From Limnomonas spitsbergensis (Eukaryota > Chlorophyta > Chlorophyceae > Chlamydomonadales), in assembly GCA_037349105.1 (NCBI GenBank), contig JAYJMM010000026.1:2046001-2110000 (forward strand): a DNA stretch of 64,000 bases. The letters are read 5' to 3'. The notes below the pieces were generated by a model. It made no database searches. It was not told where the DNA came from and saw nothing but the letters and a program-made list of their open reading frames with translations. Positions 22,201 through 34,000 of the stretch are shown piece after piece (within the stretch, counting starts at the first letter, position 1; each line of letters starts with the position of its first letter). Both the position numbers and the translations under genes were made by a program.

Positions 22201-25200
22201 TCGGCTACGATTCCATGTTCGGAGGGCTGCCCCCACCTGCCAAAGGCCCAATTGAGACCAAGCCTGGACCGGCCTACGACCGGTGCCCAAGGCAGTTGGG
22301 CTAGCCTGCTGGCCACAACTGGGGCCTCTGGCCAAAGACCAGAGGGTACCTGACAATTGACATGTAGCTGAGTCACGATAAAAGAAACACTGCAGAGGCC
22401 CCATTGGGACCAAACCTGGAGCCACACATGCCTGGGGACTCAGTGAGGAGCTGGTTTGTAGCTTCGCGGCTGCCGAGCCATCCCTCAAAATAGGACCATG
22501 CGTTATTGACCCTATGGCCCCTTCCATAGGTTGCCTTGCCGATTCATATCCTGTTTCCGAATAAAAGTACCTTACCTCCCCCAAAGTATCTAACCTACAA
22601 AAAGTGATCTCACCTCCCCCAAAGTATCTAACCTATCCAAAAGTGATCTCACCTCCCCCAAAGTATCTAACCTACCAAAAGCGACCTCACCTCCCCCAAA
22701 GTATCTAACCTACCAAAAGTGATCTCACCTCCCCCAAAGTATCCAACCTACCAAAAGTGATCTCACCTCCCCCAAAGTATCTAACCTACCAAAAGTGATC
22801 TCACCTCCCCCGAAGTATCTAACCTACCAAAAGTGATCTCACCTCCCCCAAAGTATCTAACCTACCAAAAGTGACCTCACCTCCCCCAAAGTATCTAACC
22901 TACAAAAAGTGATCTCACCTCCCCCAAAGTATCTAACCTACCAAAAGTGATCTCACCTCCCCCAAAGTATCCAACCTACCAAAAGTGATCTCACCTCCCC
23001 CAAAGTATCTAACCTACCAAAAGTGATCTCACCTCCCCCAAAGTATCTAACCTACCAAAAGTGATCTCACCTCCCCCAAAGTATCTAACCTACCAAAAGT
23101 GATCTCACCTCCCCCAAAGTATCTAACCTACCAAAAGTGACCTCACCTCCCCCAAAGTATCTAACCTACAAAAGTGATCTCACCTCCCCCAAAGTATCTA
23201 ACCTACCAAAAGTGATCTCACCTCCCCCAAAGTATCTAACCTACCAAAAGTGATCTCACCTCCCCCAAAGTATCTAACCTACCAAAAGTGATCTCACCTC
23301 CCCCAAAGTATCTAACCTACCAAAAGTGATCTCACCTCCCCCAAAGTATCTAACCTACCAAAAGTGATCTCACCTCCCCCAAAGTATCTAACCTACCAAA
23401 AGTGATCTCACCTCCCCCAAAGTATCTAACCTACCAAAAGTGATCTCACCTCCCCCGAAGTATCTAACCTACCAAAAGTGATCTCACCTCCCCCAAAGTA
23501 TCTAACCTACCAAAAGTGACCTCACCTCCCCCAAAGTATCTAACCTACAAAAAGTGATCTCACCTCCCCCAAAGTATCTAACCTACCAAAAGTGATCTCA
23601 CCTCCCCCAAAGTATCCAACCTACCAAAAGTGATCTCACCTCCCCCAAAGTATCTAACCTACCAAAAGTGATCTCACCTCCCCCAAAGTATCTAACCTAC
23701 CAAAAGTGATCTCACCTCCCCCAAAGTATCTAACCTACCAAAAGTGATCTCACCTCCCCCAAAGTATCTAACCTACCAAAAGTGATCTCACCTCCCCCGA
23801 AGTATCTAACCTACCAAAAGTGATCTCACCTCCCCCAAAGTATCTAACCTACCAAAAGTGATCTCACCTCCCCCAAAGTATCTAACCTACCAAAAGTGAT
23901 CTCACCTCCCCCAAAGTATCTTATCTCCTAAAAATGAACTCTCCTCCCAAAAAGTATCTCACCTCCCCCAAAGTATCTAACCTACCAAAAATATCTTACC
24001 TCCCCCAAGTATCTTACTTCCTAAAACGAATCTCACCTCCCCAAAAGTATCTCACATCCCCCAAAGTATCTTACCTCCCAATCACTCCATCCATCCGGTG
24101 CGTTCTCAACGCAGGACTTAAGTTCTTACTTTCGAAACAAAACTCCCTCGGTGGGATCCGCCACGGACAATTAGCTAAGCTGATTGTTCCCCCGTAGTCA
24201 AACTGTCGGTGGGGTAAGGCGCACCATCTCGGGCACCGACCCCAATCCGACCCCCCTGTTTTGGGAGATGAATCCACCCCCCAAGTGACAGGCCCCTTTC
24301 TCACCTCCCAGTCGCTCCATCCACCCGGTGCGTTCTCAAAGCAGGACTTCAGCTCTTACTTGCGAAACAAACTTCCTCTTCCCCCCTAGTCAAACTGTCG
24401 GTGGGGTAAGGCGCGCCATCTCGGCAGGGGGTGGGAAATTTGCAGATCCGGCCCCCGCGGCTTCCCACCCCCTGATCTCGGGCACCGACCCCAATCCGAC
24501 CCCCCTGTTTTGGGAGATAAATCCCCCCCCCTAGGTGACAGGCCCCTTTCTCACCTCTCAGTCGCTCCATCCACCCGGTGCTTTCTCAAAGCAAGACTTC
24601 AGCTTTAACTTGCGAAACAAAACTTCCCTTTCCCCCGGTGTCAAACTGTCGGTGGGGTAAGGCGCGCCATCTCGGGCACCGACCCCAATCCGACCCCCCT
24701 GTTTTGGGAGATGAATCCGCCCCCCCAAGTGACAGGCCCCTTTCTCACCTCCCAGTCGCTCCATCCACCCGGTGCTTTCTCAAAGCAGGACAGCAACGAT
24801 ACGGTGCACTCCAAGCCAGGCACCTGAGGTGTACATCAGGGTTTGATATGGGGAGTCAGCAATGAGCCCCTCACCGCAATATTGCGCGCTTGTCTGGCGG
24901 ACACTCTTTTGCTTTGACTTCACCAGGTGTGAGGCCGGCCGCCCAACCCCAGAAAATCTGAGACGCTAACATGAAAACAGCCCGGATGCGCTTGAGGCCC
25001 TCGTCATCAGCTCTGAAAAGGCGAGCGGGAAAAGGAAAGGCACATTGGATCTACGGGGATTCTAGATCTGATAACAGTCTCGAAGGCCCTAGGTACATTG
25101 AAGTGAGGCGGTGCCAGAAAATGAGGCCGGCGGCAAACTCTCATGCTCAAGCACTGCTACAGAACTGCGCTTTACTTCAAGCCTGAGTGAACCGGAAGTC

Positions 25201-26122
25201 AGTCATTGCCCCCCCAAAACTCTTGATTTCTGACTGAAAACCTGCGCTGGCAATCGAAAATTTCATGGATTTCTCAACCCCAAGCAACATTAATTATGAG
25301 GGAAGGCAAAGCAAATATACAGAAGTGCTAGAAGTGCTAGATGCGGTATCTTAATTGTTTCTGACAGGCTTTGCTGTATCCTTTTCAGTCCTCCCTGACT
25401 TGCTGAGCGGACTCCACACCCACCCACTCACTGGCAGGTACCCCTAGCAAACAATAATCCCACAAGGAAAGGCCCGCAACCGGCAAACACACGTAAGAAT
25501 CAGCCTTGGTTACCATGTGGACACGCCCCAGCCCTATAAGACCTCCATGGTACTCTCTGCCCTTCAGCTCTCGTAGGGCGGGATTGCCCCCCTACGGGGG
25601 GCTATCCCGCTTTTCCACCAAAGGTGGAGGGACCCCAGGGGCCTCTTACAGTCTTGGGCCCAGATTGACCTCGAGGAGGCTACGCCATGGCTCTGCTGTT
25701 ACACCTACGGTGGAGGGCCGCAGGCGGGCCTCTGCTTGGTGCCCAGAGCTTCATTGCCCTACCTCAAGCACATTACCCAATGACCTCAATCTCGGCCGTG
25801 CTTCTCTTCAGCTCACCTCCTTGATCTGGATTGGCGAGAATCGCGTGTCTTTCAGCGCAGACGTCAGCGTGTAGTCTCTCAGCGACACATGCAGCTGCCG
25901 CGGCTCCAATATGCCGATGCAGCCGCGCAGCTGGGCATGTCGGTCGCCGCTCTCGGCCCTCGGGCAGGCCTTCCATGTCACAAACAAGGCAGTGTTAGCG
26001 TCGGGAAACTTGGGAGCTGGTACATCCGCGAGCTCGAGGTGTGCGATAAGCGTGTCGAAAGCGAATGTGACGTGTTCAGGCGTGGCAATCTCGAGAGCCG
26101 TGGACTCAGAGTAGGTGCGCAT
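19248..26122 (-). CDS. AMMECR1: AMMECR1-family protein
   Basis: Complete four-exon gene: 25817-26122, 24749-24823, 20817-20933, 19248-19463, all phase 0, giving 237 residues. Family landmarks in order: TPEHVTFAFDTLIAHL near the start; LFVTWK 47-51; the invariant LRGCIG at 65-70; LRDYTLTSALKDTRFSPI; ECTVSLLSCFE in exon 2; VGRHGLIIDF and TATFLPEVAAEQGWSKQ in exon 3; LIRYRSTTCTLTYKEYLQTR in exon 4. The start is the only Met ahead of the domain in an open exon. Members are conserved from archaea to humans; their biochemical role is not settled, although the fold and the buried LRGCIG strand suggest a catalytic or binding function. The acidic, Glu/Ala-rich end (from about 215) is lineage-specific. 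Introns hold exon-edge copies and a 37-bp minisatellite. Confidence 0.93.
20728..20816 (-). repeat. Two extra copies of an AMMECR1 exon end and donor
   Basis: On the minus strand, immediately after exon 20817-20933, the exon's last bases and donor (AGCAGGGATGGAGCAAGCAG then GT) recur at about 20765-20788 and, more diverged, at 20728-20755. An acceptor-side copy of the same exon's start lies upstream at about 21158-21182 (plus strand GCCGTGGCGCCCCACTTGCG). Confidence 0.85.
21238..21430 (-). repeat. Two family B repeats in tandem
   Basis: Both copies, at 21238-21310 and 21345-21425, read on the minus strand as GGTAACGGCGTGGA, GGCCC, a GCTGC or GCCAC block, TTCCTTAACC and a CTTTC end. Family B recurs at 7411, 9935, 10196, 11505, 11761, 15178, 53425, 55810 and 62028. 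About 85 bp; a 3' CTTTCTTTC tail could mean a short retroposon, but I see no target duplication. Confidence 0.6.
21571..21739 (+). mobile_element. Family A MITE copy
   Basis: Core with GGCTACGAGTCCACC, GATTGGGACCAAAC, GGCCACAAATGGGGCC, CGTAGCTGAGTCACG; both ends are worn. Confidence 0.65.
22130..22440 (+). mobile_element. Family A MITE split by a younger copy
   Basis: Left part 22130-22187 (TTTTTCGGCTGCAAGGCCAC to TGTCAGAGGCC) and right part 22401-22440 (CCATTGGGACCAAACCTGGA) are the two halves of one older element, interrupted by the copy at 22188-22392. Confidence 0.85.
22188..22392 (+). mobile_element. Nested hAT-type MITE, exact 8-bp target-site duplication
   Basis: 205-bp family A copy with ends CAGTGTTCCTTTTTCGGC and GATAAAAGAAACACTG. 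The target duplication CAGAGGCC is exact (22180-22187 and 22393-22400), and removing one copy with the insert restores the older host element. This fixes the element borders and the 8-bp duplication for the family. Confidence 0.95.
22560..23935. repeat. 37-bp minisatellite carrying a donor-like motif
   Basis: About 36 copies of CTCACCTCCCCCAAAGTATC then TAACCTACCAAAAGTGAT. On the minus (gene) strand each unit contains GGGGGAGGTGAGAT, close to the true donor GACTGGGAG|GTGAGA of AMMECR1 exon 24749-24823. The array fills the intron downstream of that exon. Confidence 0.95.
24000..24748 (-). repeat. Three diverged copies of AMMECR1 exon 2's end and donor
   Basis: A ~240-bp tandem unit repeats at about 24070, 24300 and 24545. 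Each holds, on the minus strand, the last 40 or so bases of exon 24749-24823 (CTTTGAGAAAGCACCGGGTG, GATGGAGCGACTGGGAG) followed by GTGAGA. The bases between are also shared (AAACTGTCGGTGGGGTAAGG on the plus strand). Only the 24749-24823 copy has the full exon and a good acceptor. Confidence 0.9.
24905..25816. other. Intron 1 of AMMECR1: dispersed repeats
   Basis: 24908-24990 (GAGGCCGGCCGCCCAACCCC core) recurs inverted at 62690-62775. 25262-25335 is an inverse family I piece. The rest shows no exon. Confidence 0.5.
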
Positions 26123-26529
26123 CTCGACTGTTTATGAGGCGAACTAGTCTGGCTGAGGATCTTCTTGCGCATGCGCTGCGAGCGGCTCGAGGCGATGACT
26201 TGTTCTCCCGTGAAAAACCCTGGTGACATGTGAAATGTATTCGTTGTTTCGAAACACGAATCCGCTGAAGCGTGGAGACATTGGACGATCTGATTGATCT
26301 GATCCCATCCGGTGTACGGCATTACAAATCCCGTATTCCTCAAGTCTCAAGTCACGCTCAGGCGTTTTCTTTCTTTCTTTCGACCCGATCGCGCTCCAAG
26401 CGCTAATGTGCTATGGCAAACTCTTTACTTTTTACAAAAACGATAAACAGCAATTGATACTCGTGACTGAAACTTGTCTTACGCGCTTAAAAGACTCTGT
26501 GACTGTCTGATGGGAACAGAGAGGGTCTG

Positions 26530-26910
26530 CATTGGGTCCATGTGACCCGGTCCGCACTTGCACCTGCCATCTAACCGAAAAGTCACATACCCGACCTCGA
26601 TAGCCGACTGCATTGCCGTTTTTCGGCATAGCCCCCCAGGTGGCCGAAGGTCGCTGGGGGCGAAGCCCCCAATGTCACCCACGGATGTCACCCTGTGTCC
26701 GTCCGTCCGTCCGTCCGTCGGTCCGTCCGTCCGTCCGTCTGCCTGATGTTTCTGGAACGTCACGGAAACTTAATGCGGTACAGCAAAAACCAACAGGCTT
26801 TATTTATGAAGGTTATTCCTGCCAGACAGCCAGACCTCACAAGCCGAGGTGCATAAATAAGAAACTCAGCTACCAGGGCTTGATCTCACAGCGGATGACG
26901 TGAGGTGTCA
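26530..26910 (+). mobile_element. Family G repeat
   Basis: Contains GGTCGCTGGGGGCGAAGCCC, the CCGT array, TTCTGGAACGTC, CAACAGGCTTTATT, GGTTATTCCTGCCAGAC, and a right part CAGCGGATGACGTGAGGTGT. The same order is found inverted at 28690-29215, and a partial copy at 30290-30510. Origin unknown; probably a non-coding transposon. Confidence 0.6.
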
Positions 26911-28689
26911 CTCACAATCGCAACATCGTTTCTCTATGCGCATTTATTACGTGTGTGTGCCAAAACGCCTTTTTTAGCTGTGTAATCTTTTAATGTTTTT
27001 TATTTGTCAAATCGTGTCTGTGTGTGTGACAAGTGACGTTGTGCCGTCCTGGGAGTACATCTACCAGAGTTTTAGTCGGATTTGGTTTTTTCAGAGTTGG
27101 TTTTTTGTTTTAAACCCGCTTTTGAAAGTGATTGGTTTTTCATTGCTGGTTTTATTTTTTGTACCTAAAACCGAGGGGGGGCAAAAAAAAAGCCGGGACC
27201 CCATTCCCCCCGCCCCAAAAAACGAGCACCCAACGAGCCTACCCCCCACCCACCCCCGCCTCCGGAACCCATTGAAATTCAAATATCTCAGTCAAAAATC
27301 AAAATTACTGGGCATGTCAGGGGTGTTTTATATCAGATTGTCAAGGTGCTTCTACTGGTATATCTCAATTCGTTTGGTGGTGACATGCCAACAGTTAATT
27401 TTGATACTGGGCTCAGCCAGGCTATTGAGTACCGACTACTGCTCGCTAGCGATCACATGGTTGCCCCGGCCTATTATTCAAGACGACAAAAAAGATGTAC
27501 AAGTCGTCAGTGTACGGCTACACAGTAGATTAAAGACGACAAAAAGATGTACAAACTGACCAGCAACCGACCGACATCAACCAGTCCTCGCTGGCCCTCG
27601 CTCGTAACCGCGATCTCGTTGTAGTAATGTTAACATCTACATCGCTGGCGTAGATAGCTACTTACTGCTACCGTGTGTCAGAGTGTGAACAGGATGACTG
27701 CCAGGGAGCGTGCCTGCTACAGCTGACAGTTGGGATTCAAACTGTGTTCACACTCGTCACTGCCAGGAATGCCTGGTCTGGCTCGTCGATCAATACTGAT
27801 TTGGCTCGATGTCGGTCGCATGTCTATTCGCTGCTAATAGCTATATATCGATAAAGCAATGCGGCACGCGTTCGGCAAGTGACAGCAACAATGACAGCTG
27901 CGATTCAAAATGTCACTCGTCACATGCGGTCGTTGCTGCTAGAAAAGTGTCATTGTTGGCACAGCTTCCCTGTCGTAAGGTTGCTCCGGGTACCCTGACT
28001 TACAGGTTTTAACAAAGACGTCCACATATGAAGCAGTTCAGGCATTCGACTTGCATTGTTCGGACTTCCTGTTACAAGGTCTCACGACCGCACCAAGCGT
28101 TCGTTGCTAGCCAAGTCATCTAAATGAAGCCACTTCAAAAGAACTCCGTTCATACCTGGGCAGACCCACCGATATAAAGCCCCCCCCCTTCCATAATCGT
28201 AGATAGAGCCGGGGCCCATAACCACCATTACACGCTGTGATTCCAGAATACTTATAAGACAGCCCTTTCTAAAAATGACTCAACTGGTTTCGGGGTGTGT
28301 CCAATGGAGCCAAACCCTCAGTGTGGGGGGGCAGGGGTCATGTGGTAATTCAAGCAACATTTTAGGATGTAAATGGACTCATGTGGGCAAGGAGAACACA
28401 TATGTGCCGCTGCCAGCCTCAACATACCTCCAAAAAAAAGAAACGAAGTTTGAAAAAATTGATTTTTGGGGACCACCCACCCACCGCCAACTTTGCTCCC
28501 CCATATCTCCCACCCCCCTGGGCCAAAGAACATTTATAAAAAGCTATGGAACGCTCTCGTTAAGCTCTACAAGAAAGGGGGATGGGGTCAATTTTTTTTG
28601 TTTCTGCCCCCCCCCCCCTCACCTAAAACTATTGGGTTCAACACGTTTGGTTTTGTTAAAGATATATTTATGGGCTTAAACTTTTGGTT

Positions 28690-29215
28690 TCCCCCTGACA
28701 AGTAATCAGAAGGGCTGCTGCGCAGCACAAAAAACGGCAGAGCAGTCGGGTACCGTATGTGACTTTTGAGAGGGCAGGCGCAAGTGCGGATGGGGTTACC
28801 TGGACCCCATGCAAACCCCCTCGCCATGTTGAAGGATTACAAAATATTTGTCACAACTGTATCGCTGGCTAAGTGCGTGCTTGTAATGATGCGTTTTGCA
28901 CATAGAGAAGCGAAGCTGCAGCTATCGGCATGTCGCGTGACACCAGGGGACTGCGTGACGACACCTTACGTCATCCGCTGTGAGATCCAGCCTTGGTAGC
29001 TGAGTTTCTCATTTCTGCACCTCAGCCTTTGAGGTCTGACAGGAATAACCTTAAAACATACAGCCTGTTGATTTGCGCTGTAGCGCATAAAGTTTCAGGG
29101 ACGTTCCAGAATCATCGGGCTGACGGACGGACTGGCTGACTGACAGACGGATACGGGGTGACTCTGGGGGCTTCGCCCCCGCGACTTTCGGCCGCCCGGG
29201 GGGGCTCTGCCGAAA
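28690..29215 (-). mobile_element. Family G repeat, inverted copy
   Basis: Mirror of 26530-26910 (ACACCTTACGTCATCCGCTG, CAGGAATAACC, GGGGGCTTCGCCCCCGCGAC) and, at its left, of 30290-30510 (GGTCAAGTGCGGA-like promoter-free segment, ATTTGTCACAACTGTATCGC). Confidence 0.6.
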
Positions 29216-29452
29216 AGTCCCTAAACAGGCATGCAGCTTTGTATGCTCTCCAGCTTCTAAAGTTTAGTAATTCGCTATTCAGAAAATATACACCAAGGAG
29301 TTACAGCTAAGTACCTACTGAAACAAGAGGCCACAAGGGCCAAAGATGCAACAAACATATTCTCTGACCGTCAGAATGCAGTGTCAAACCGAAGTTGTAA
29401 AATAAATAGGATCATCACCAACAGTCAGACATGCTATAGCATACTTAACCGT

Positions 29453-29960
29453 TTACAGGCCCATTGCCCTAAGATGCACGAGCACGGACACGGTGCGGCC
29501 ACTCTTCCTTGCAGCCACTACTAGTACTTGCTCTTCCTCCTCCTCATCTGTGGAGACCCTCTCCCCCCCCCCTCCTCGGTGGAGGCCCCCTCCAACCCTC
29601 ATCAGTGGCCCCCTCCTGCCCCTCATCGGTGAAAGCCCCCTCCTACCCTTCATCGGTGGACGCCCCCTCCATCCATCAACAGACAACCTCTCCATCCCCT
29701 CATCAACGGAGGCTCCCCCCACTCCCCCCCCCTCATCGGATGCCTTCCCCCCATCCTCTTCCACCGGCTGGCCCCTGCCTCCTCCCCTTCCTCTTCCCCT
29801 CCCACCCCTCCTGCTCCTGCCCCTGTCACGGCTGCCACGGGATTCTGCCAGGAGCTTCTGGACCTTCTTTGCTGCCTCATCCAGCCTTGCAGTGGCAAGC
29901 TGCTCAGATGCAGCCCAACTGCCCGAGATAAGGTGTCAACACGATCTTCCTCGGGACAGG
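29453..29960 (-). pseudogene. RGG-rich minus-strand ORF, unassigned
   Basis: A frame reading LDEAAKKVQKLLAESRGSRD then an Arg/Gly-rich run, and a low-complexity GGGVGGASVDEG tail to a stop at 29453. A second frame just upstream (LLFEASDRAKTCPEEDR) also looks coding, so a frameshift or short intron is possible. It lies between family G copies and might be a decayed element protein. No family recognised. Confidence 0.25.
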
Positions 29961-31065
29961 TCTTCGCTCTATCGCTTGCCTCAAACAACAACTTAAACTG
30001 CCTGCTAACGGTAATCGTTGTAAATGGAGATTGGATCTGCGCTGACCGAGAAGAGGCGTGAAAAGGCGCGAAAATTCAACTGAAACCCTGGTGTACCCTA
30101 AACTATTGTTTTTTTATGATTGATTTTCTTCTTTTGTACCGGAATCTATTTGTGTCTGTAATTATTTTAACATAAAAATTTCATCAAAAATACCAAATCC
30201 GACTAAATATACGGTAGGCGCCACTCCGCGCCATACCATCACAGTAGGGCGCAGTGTGGCGCCCTACCATTACTATGCTGGCCAACTGGAGGCCAACATG
30301 CCATCATTACCAACACGCACTTGGCAAACGATAGAGTTGTGACAAATATTTTGAAATCCTGCAGCATGGCAACTTGTTGGCAAGGGGGTTTGCGTGGGGT
30401 CCAATTGTCCGAGTGACCCGTCCGCACCTGCACCTGCCCTTTGAAAAGTCACATAGCCGACTGCTTGGCCGTTTTCGTGATGCGCAGCAGCACCTCTGAT
30501 TACTTGTCTTCCGGGGTCGAACGGAAACATGCTGTTAGAGTTTCGAAGGGAGGAAATGCGAGGCAGCTGTCGGTGCAATTGACGAGTGGCGGTTGTCGTT
30601 CGGTTGTTACCTCCGTGGGCCACATGTCCCCCAATTGAAACCCAAATCGTTCGGTTGCCGGCAGTTGCCTCGCTAATCCTCCAATGGAAACACTGTAAGT
30701 CTGGAGAGAAACCAGGATTTCGACTATCGCTTCATGCTGTGTTTTCTTTTCTGCGTGAAGGAATCACTGGGCGCAAGATGACGTGAGCTGGCCAACTGCG
30801 AACCGTCTCATGCATGTGTGTGGTGGTCCTTTGCACCTTGCCGTACATTTTTCTCAGCTGACACCGTGCAGTATCGTCACCTCAGCACATGACCATCGTC
30901 ACCTGTCCGCTGACTTATTATTACACATACCACCTGCGTTAGGTATTGCCTCTGCAATCTTTCAAACTATCCCAAAGTACACTTTCTTACCAGCCGCAGC
31001 CCCCCTCCCATAGTCCCTCGCTCCCCTAGCCTTCTTGCCTGTTTCTGGCGTAGGAGCCTTCAGAT

Positions 31066-34000
31066 ATGTCCATGCTCAGCTCTGGACTGGAGATACCACA
31101 TATTCTGCAGGAGACGACTAGTACCCATTCGAAGACGCAGTTGAGGTCGTTATCGCAGCAGTGGTGCTTGAGCAGCAGCAGTAGCAGCTGCAGCTCCCGG
31201 GCATCTTTGAACGCCAAAATGGAAGCTCCCCCTCCTGAGGCATCCAACGCCTCCATCTGGGTTGGGCTGGGCTCGGAATGCTCCCTGCCCGGCGCGTCCC
31301 CCACGCATCGCGGCCAGACTAATGACGCCTCTTCCCTACTGTCTTGTGCTGGCTACAGGTGAGCTACCTTACCTGGCGTGCGAGTATGGGCTGAGTCCCG
31401 TGCTTTCTCTCAAATGATTGGAAATAACAAGCTCTGCTTTCCTTACGATGCTACGTTTACTTTCTGCGCAAAGAATTTTCCGCTGCCGGGTCAGCTACCA
31501 GACGATGGCAGAATACCGTGCCGAATAGCATGGCCCTTTGGGGGCCAAGCGGGCGATAAGAGTCCACCATACGTGACGCTACACATGCGCTCATCGCAGT
31601 TGAATTAAGTTTGGAACTAATTGTTCGAGCGAGCGTTTCTTTCCATCTGACTGGGAGGATATTCTAGCCAGGCGAGGAGGAGGCCTCTTGCCGTGCAATG
31701 TGGAGTGATTGATGGACACTTCATGAAACGGTCGCGTGTGAGGACAATCTGGCTGAATTGCTGAACCCAGCCTGTGGAATGAAGATTAACCCCCATGCCC
31801 AGTGCTTCTTTTTTGGCTACGAGTCCATCCGATTAGGACCAAACCAGGACTGACCTATGACTGGTGGCCAATGCAGCATAGCTGACCAGAAATAGGGCCT
31901 CTGGCTAGAAGTTGCAGTGTAGCTGACATGTAGCTGAGTCACGAAAGAAGAAACACTAGGCTAGAGTGCAGCTCTGGATTATTGCTGTGAGGCACCTACA
32001 GATCTGCAGTGTAGAGTGACAGGCCCATTCATCTCAATGTGTGCAGGGGGCTGGTCTGTACCTCCTTCTCAGACACCCTGGCCCAGGAGGCTGCACACTA
32101 AAAATGTGGATTGCCTGGGTGGCCCACCCGAGCTTATTTTTTCAGCTACAAGGCCACCTGCTGCAGGCCCCCCTGTGGTAGCCAAAGGCCCCATTGGGAC
32201 CAAACCAGGACCGGCCTACGACTGGTGGCCAATGCAGCAGAGCTGTCAACAAATGGGGCCTCAGGCCAGGAGCAGGGTGGTAGCTGACATGTAGCTGAGT
32301 AACGGAAAAAAATAAACACCGCCTAGCTTAGCAGGTTGCGCAAAATAAAACTGTGGGGCGGCCTCGGAGGGCCTGCCCTCAGCTGCCCCGTGATGTGGCC
32401 CTCAGCTCAGGGCAGAGTCACTGCTGCTGATGCTCAATTTTCACATTTGTATGGCTGTTGGGTCCCCAGGTTGCTGGATGAGCGGAAGAGGGAGAATGCG
32501 GCCTCAGCCGCTGGTGATGTGGCCCTCAACTCAGGCCATAGTCACTGCTGCTGATGCTCATTTCCACACTTGTGTGGCTGTTATGTCCCCAGGTTGCTGG
32601 ATGAGCGTAAGAGGGAGAATGCGGCCTCAGCTGCTGGTGATGTGGCCCTCAACTCAGGCCATAGTCACTGCTGCTGATGCTCATTTTCACACTTGTGTGG
32701 CTGTTATGTCCCCAGGTTGCTGGATGAGGGTAAGAGGGAGAATGCGGCCTCAGCTGCTGGTGATGTGGCCCTCAACTCAGGCCATAGTCACTGCTGCTGA
32801 TGCTCATTTTCACACTTGTGTGGCTGTTATGTCCCCAGGTTGCTGGATGAGAGTAAGAGGGAGAATGCGGCCTCAGCTGCTGGTGATGTGGCCCACATCT
32901 CAGGCCATAGTCACTGCTGCTGATGCTCATTTTCACACTTGTGTGGCTGTAATGTCCCCAGATTGCTGGATGAGAGTGAGAAGGAGCATGCAGCCTGCTG
33001 GGTTCTTCATGCAGGCGACGTCATGGGATCAAGCCAGGTAGGCGCCGGGCTGGATGTGTGAACAAGGTCACACATGGTCCCTGTTCACACCATTTGGGCC
33101 AGGTGTTCACACCATGATGCCCCGCTTTTCTCACCACGAGTTAGGAGGGCTACAAGGGTTTCTTTTTCACCTTGCAGTCTGCTGCCCTGAATGTCACCCT
33201 CCTCCCCCAGGGTACTGAACTTCAATTGGTGAAGGCTAGGGTGAGGAGAGGTGGGCATGTTGTCAAACCTACCCTGCGAACGTACCCTTTAAAGTCAAAA
33301 TACCCTGGGATATGTCGAGGTATCCTGATATAATATGACATACTACGGAAATCTGTGGAGGTATGACCACGAGATCGAGATCGACCAAATATGTTCCTCA
33401 TCTAATACGTCGCATTTTTATGTTATTCAGTAGGGGGAGGTAGCGCATGTTGTAGGCACATGGTATGTTATACAGTACCGATGTACGGTTTTTAAGTTAT
33501 ACGGTATCCAGTACCGATTATATGAAATGCGATACCCAGCAGCCCAAACAGCATGGCTAGCCACAACTGGGTGTATCGGGGCATCGGGGAATCAGAGCAT
33601 CGGGGCATTAGGGCTTTGGGGCCTGTGGCTGGAGGCCGGAGCAGAGCAGACAGGTAGCGGAAGCACAAAAAATGAGACACTGACTGTTCCCTGCATATTT
33701 TGCCGCCGAGGTTTCCTTCCTGGGCTTGATTGACACAGACTAGCAAGCAGGTTGTCAAAACCATCATCCCTGCATGTGGTGCCCCCCTGCAGGTTTCCTT
33801 CCTGGGCTTGGTTGAAGCGGGCAGGCGGGCTGGCAAGCAGGTTGTCATCGTCGGCTGCGACGTGCCTCGCGATGAGGATGGCCCGAGGGAGTTTGTGGGC
33901 CTTCATTTCCTTGGTGTGTGCAAGGAGATGTGTAGGTCACCATAATGTCAGGCATTTCAGGCAATTTGAAGGCAAATTCAAGCTAAGGGAGTTTGTGGGC

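Larger units (their letters stand above)
26123..31065. other. Intergenic region between AMMECR1 and the CDKAL1-like gene
   Basis: Five kilobases between divergent starts (26122 minus, 31066 plus). It holds family G repeats (26500-26910, 28690-29215 inverted, 30290-30510), a CCGT microsatellite (26697-26740), AT-rich unique DNA (26930-28450) and a C-rich block (29560-29760). No convincing gene. Confidence 0.6.

Noticed and set aside
22560..23935. CRISPR-like regular array
   Set aside because: Units are contiguous with no unique spacers, in a eukaryotic intron.
29493..29996. Proline-rich plus-strand ORF of 167 residues
   Set aside because: The C-rich low-complexity block is better explained as the complement of the minus-strand RGG-like frame; no support for plus-strand coding.
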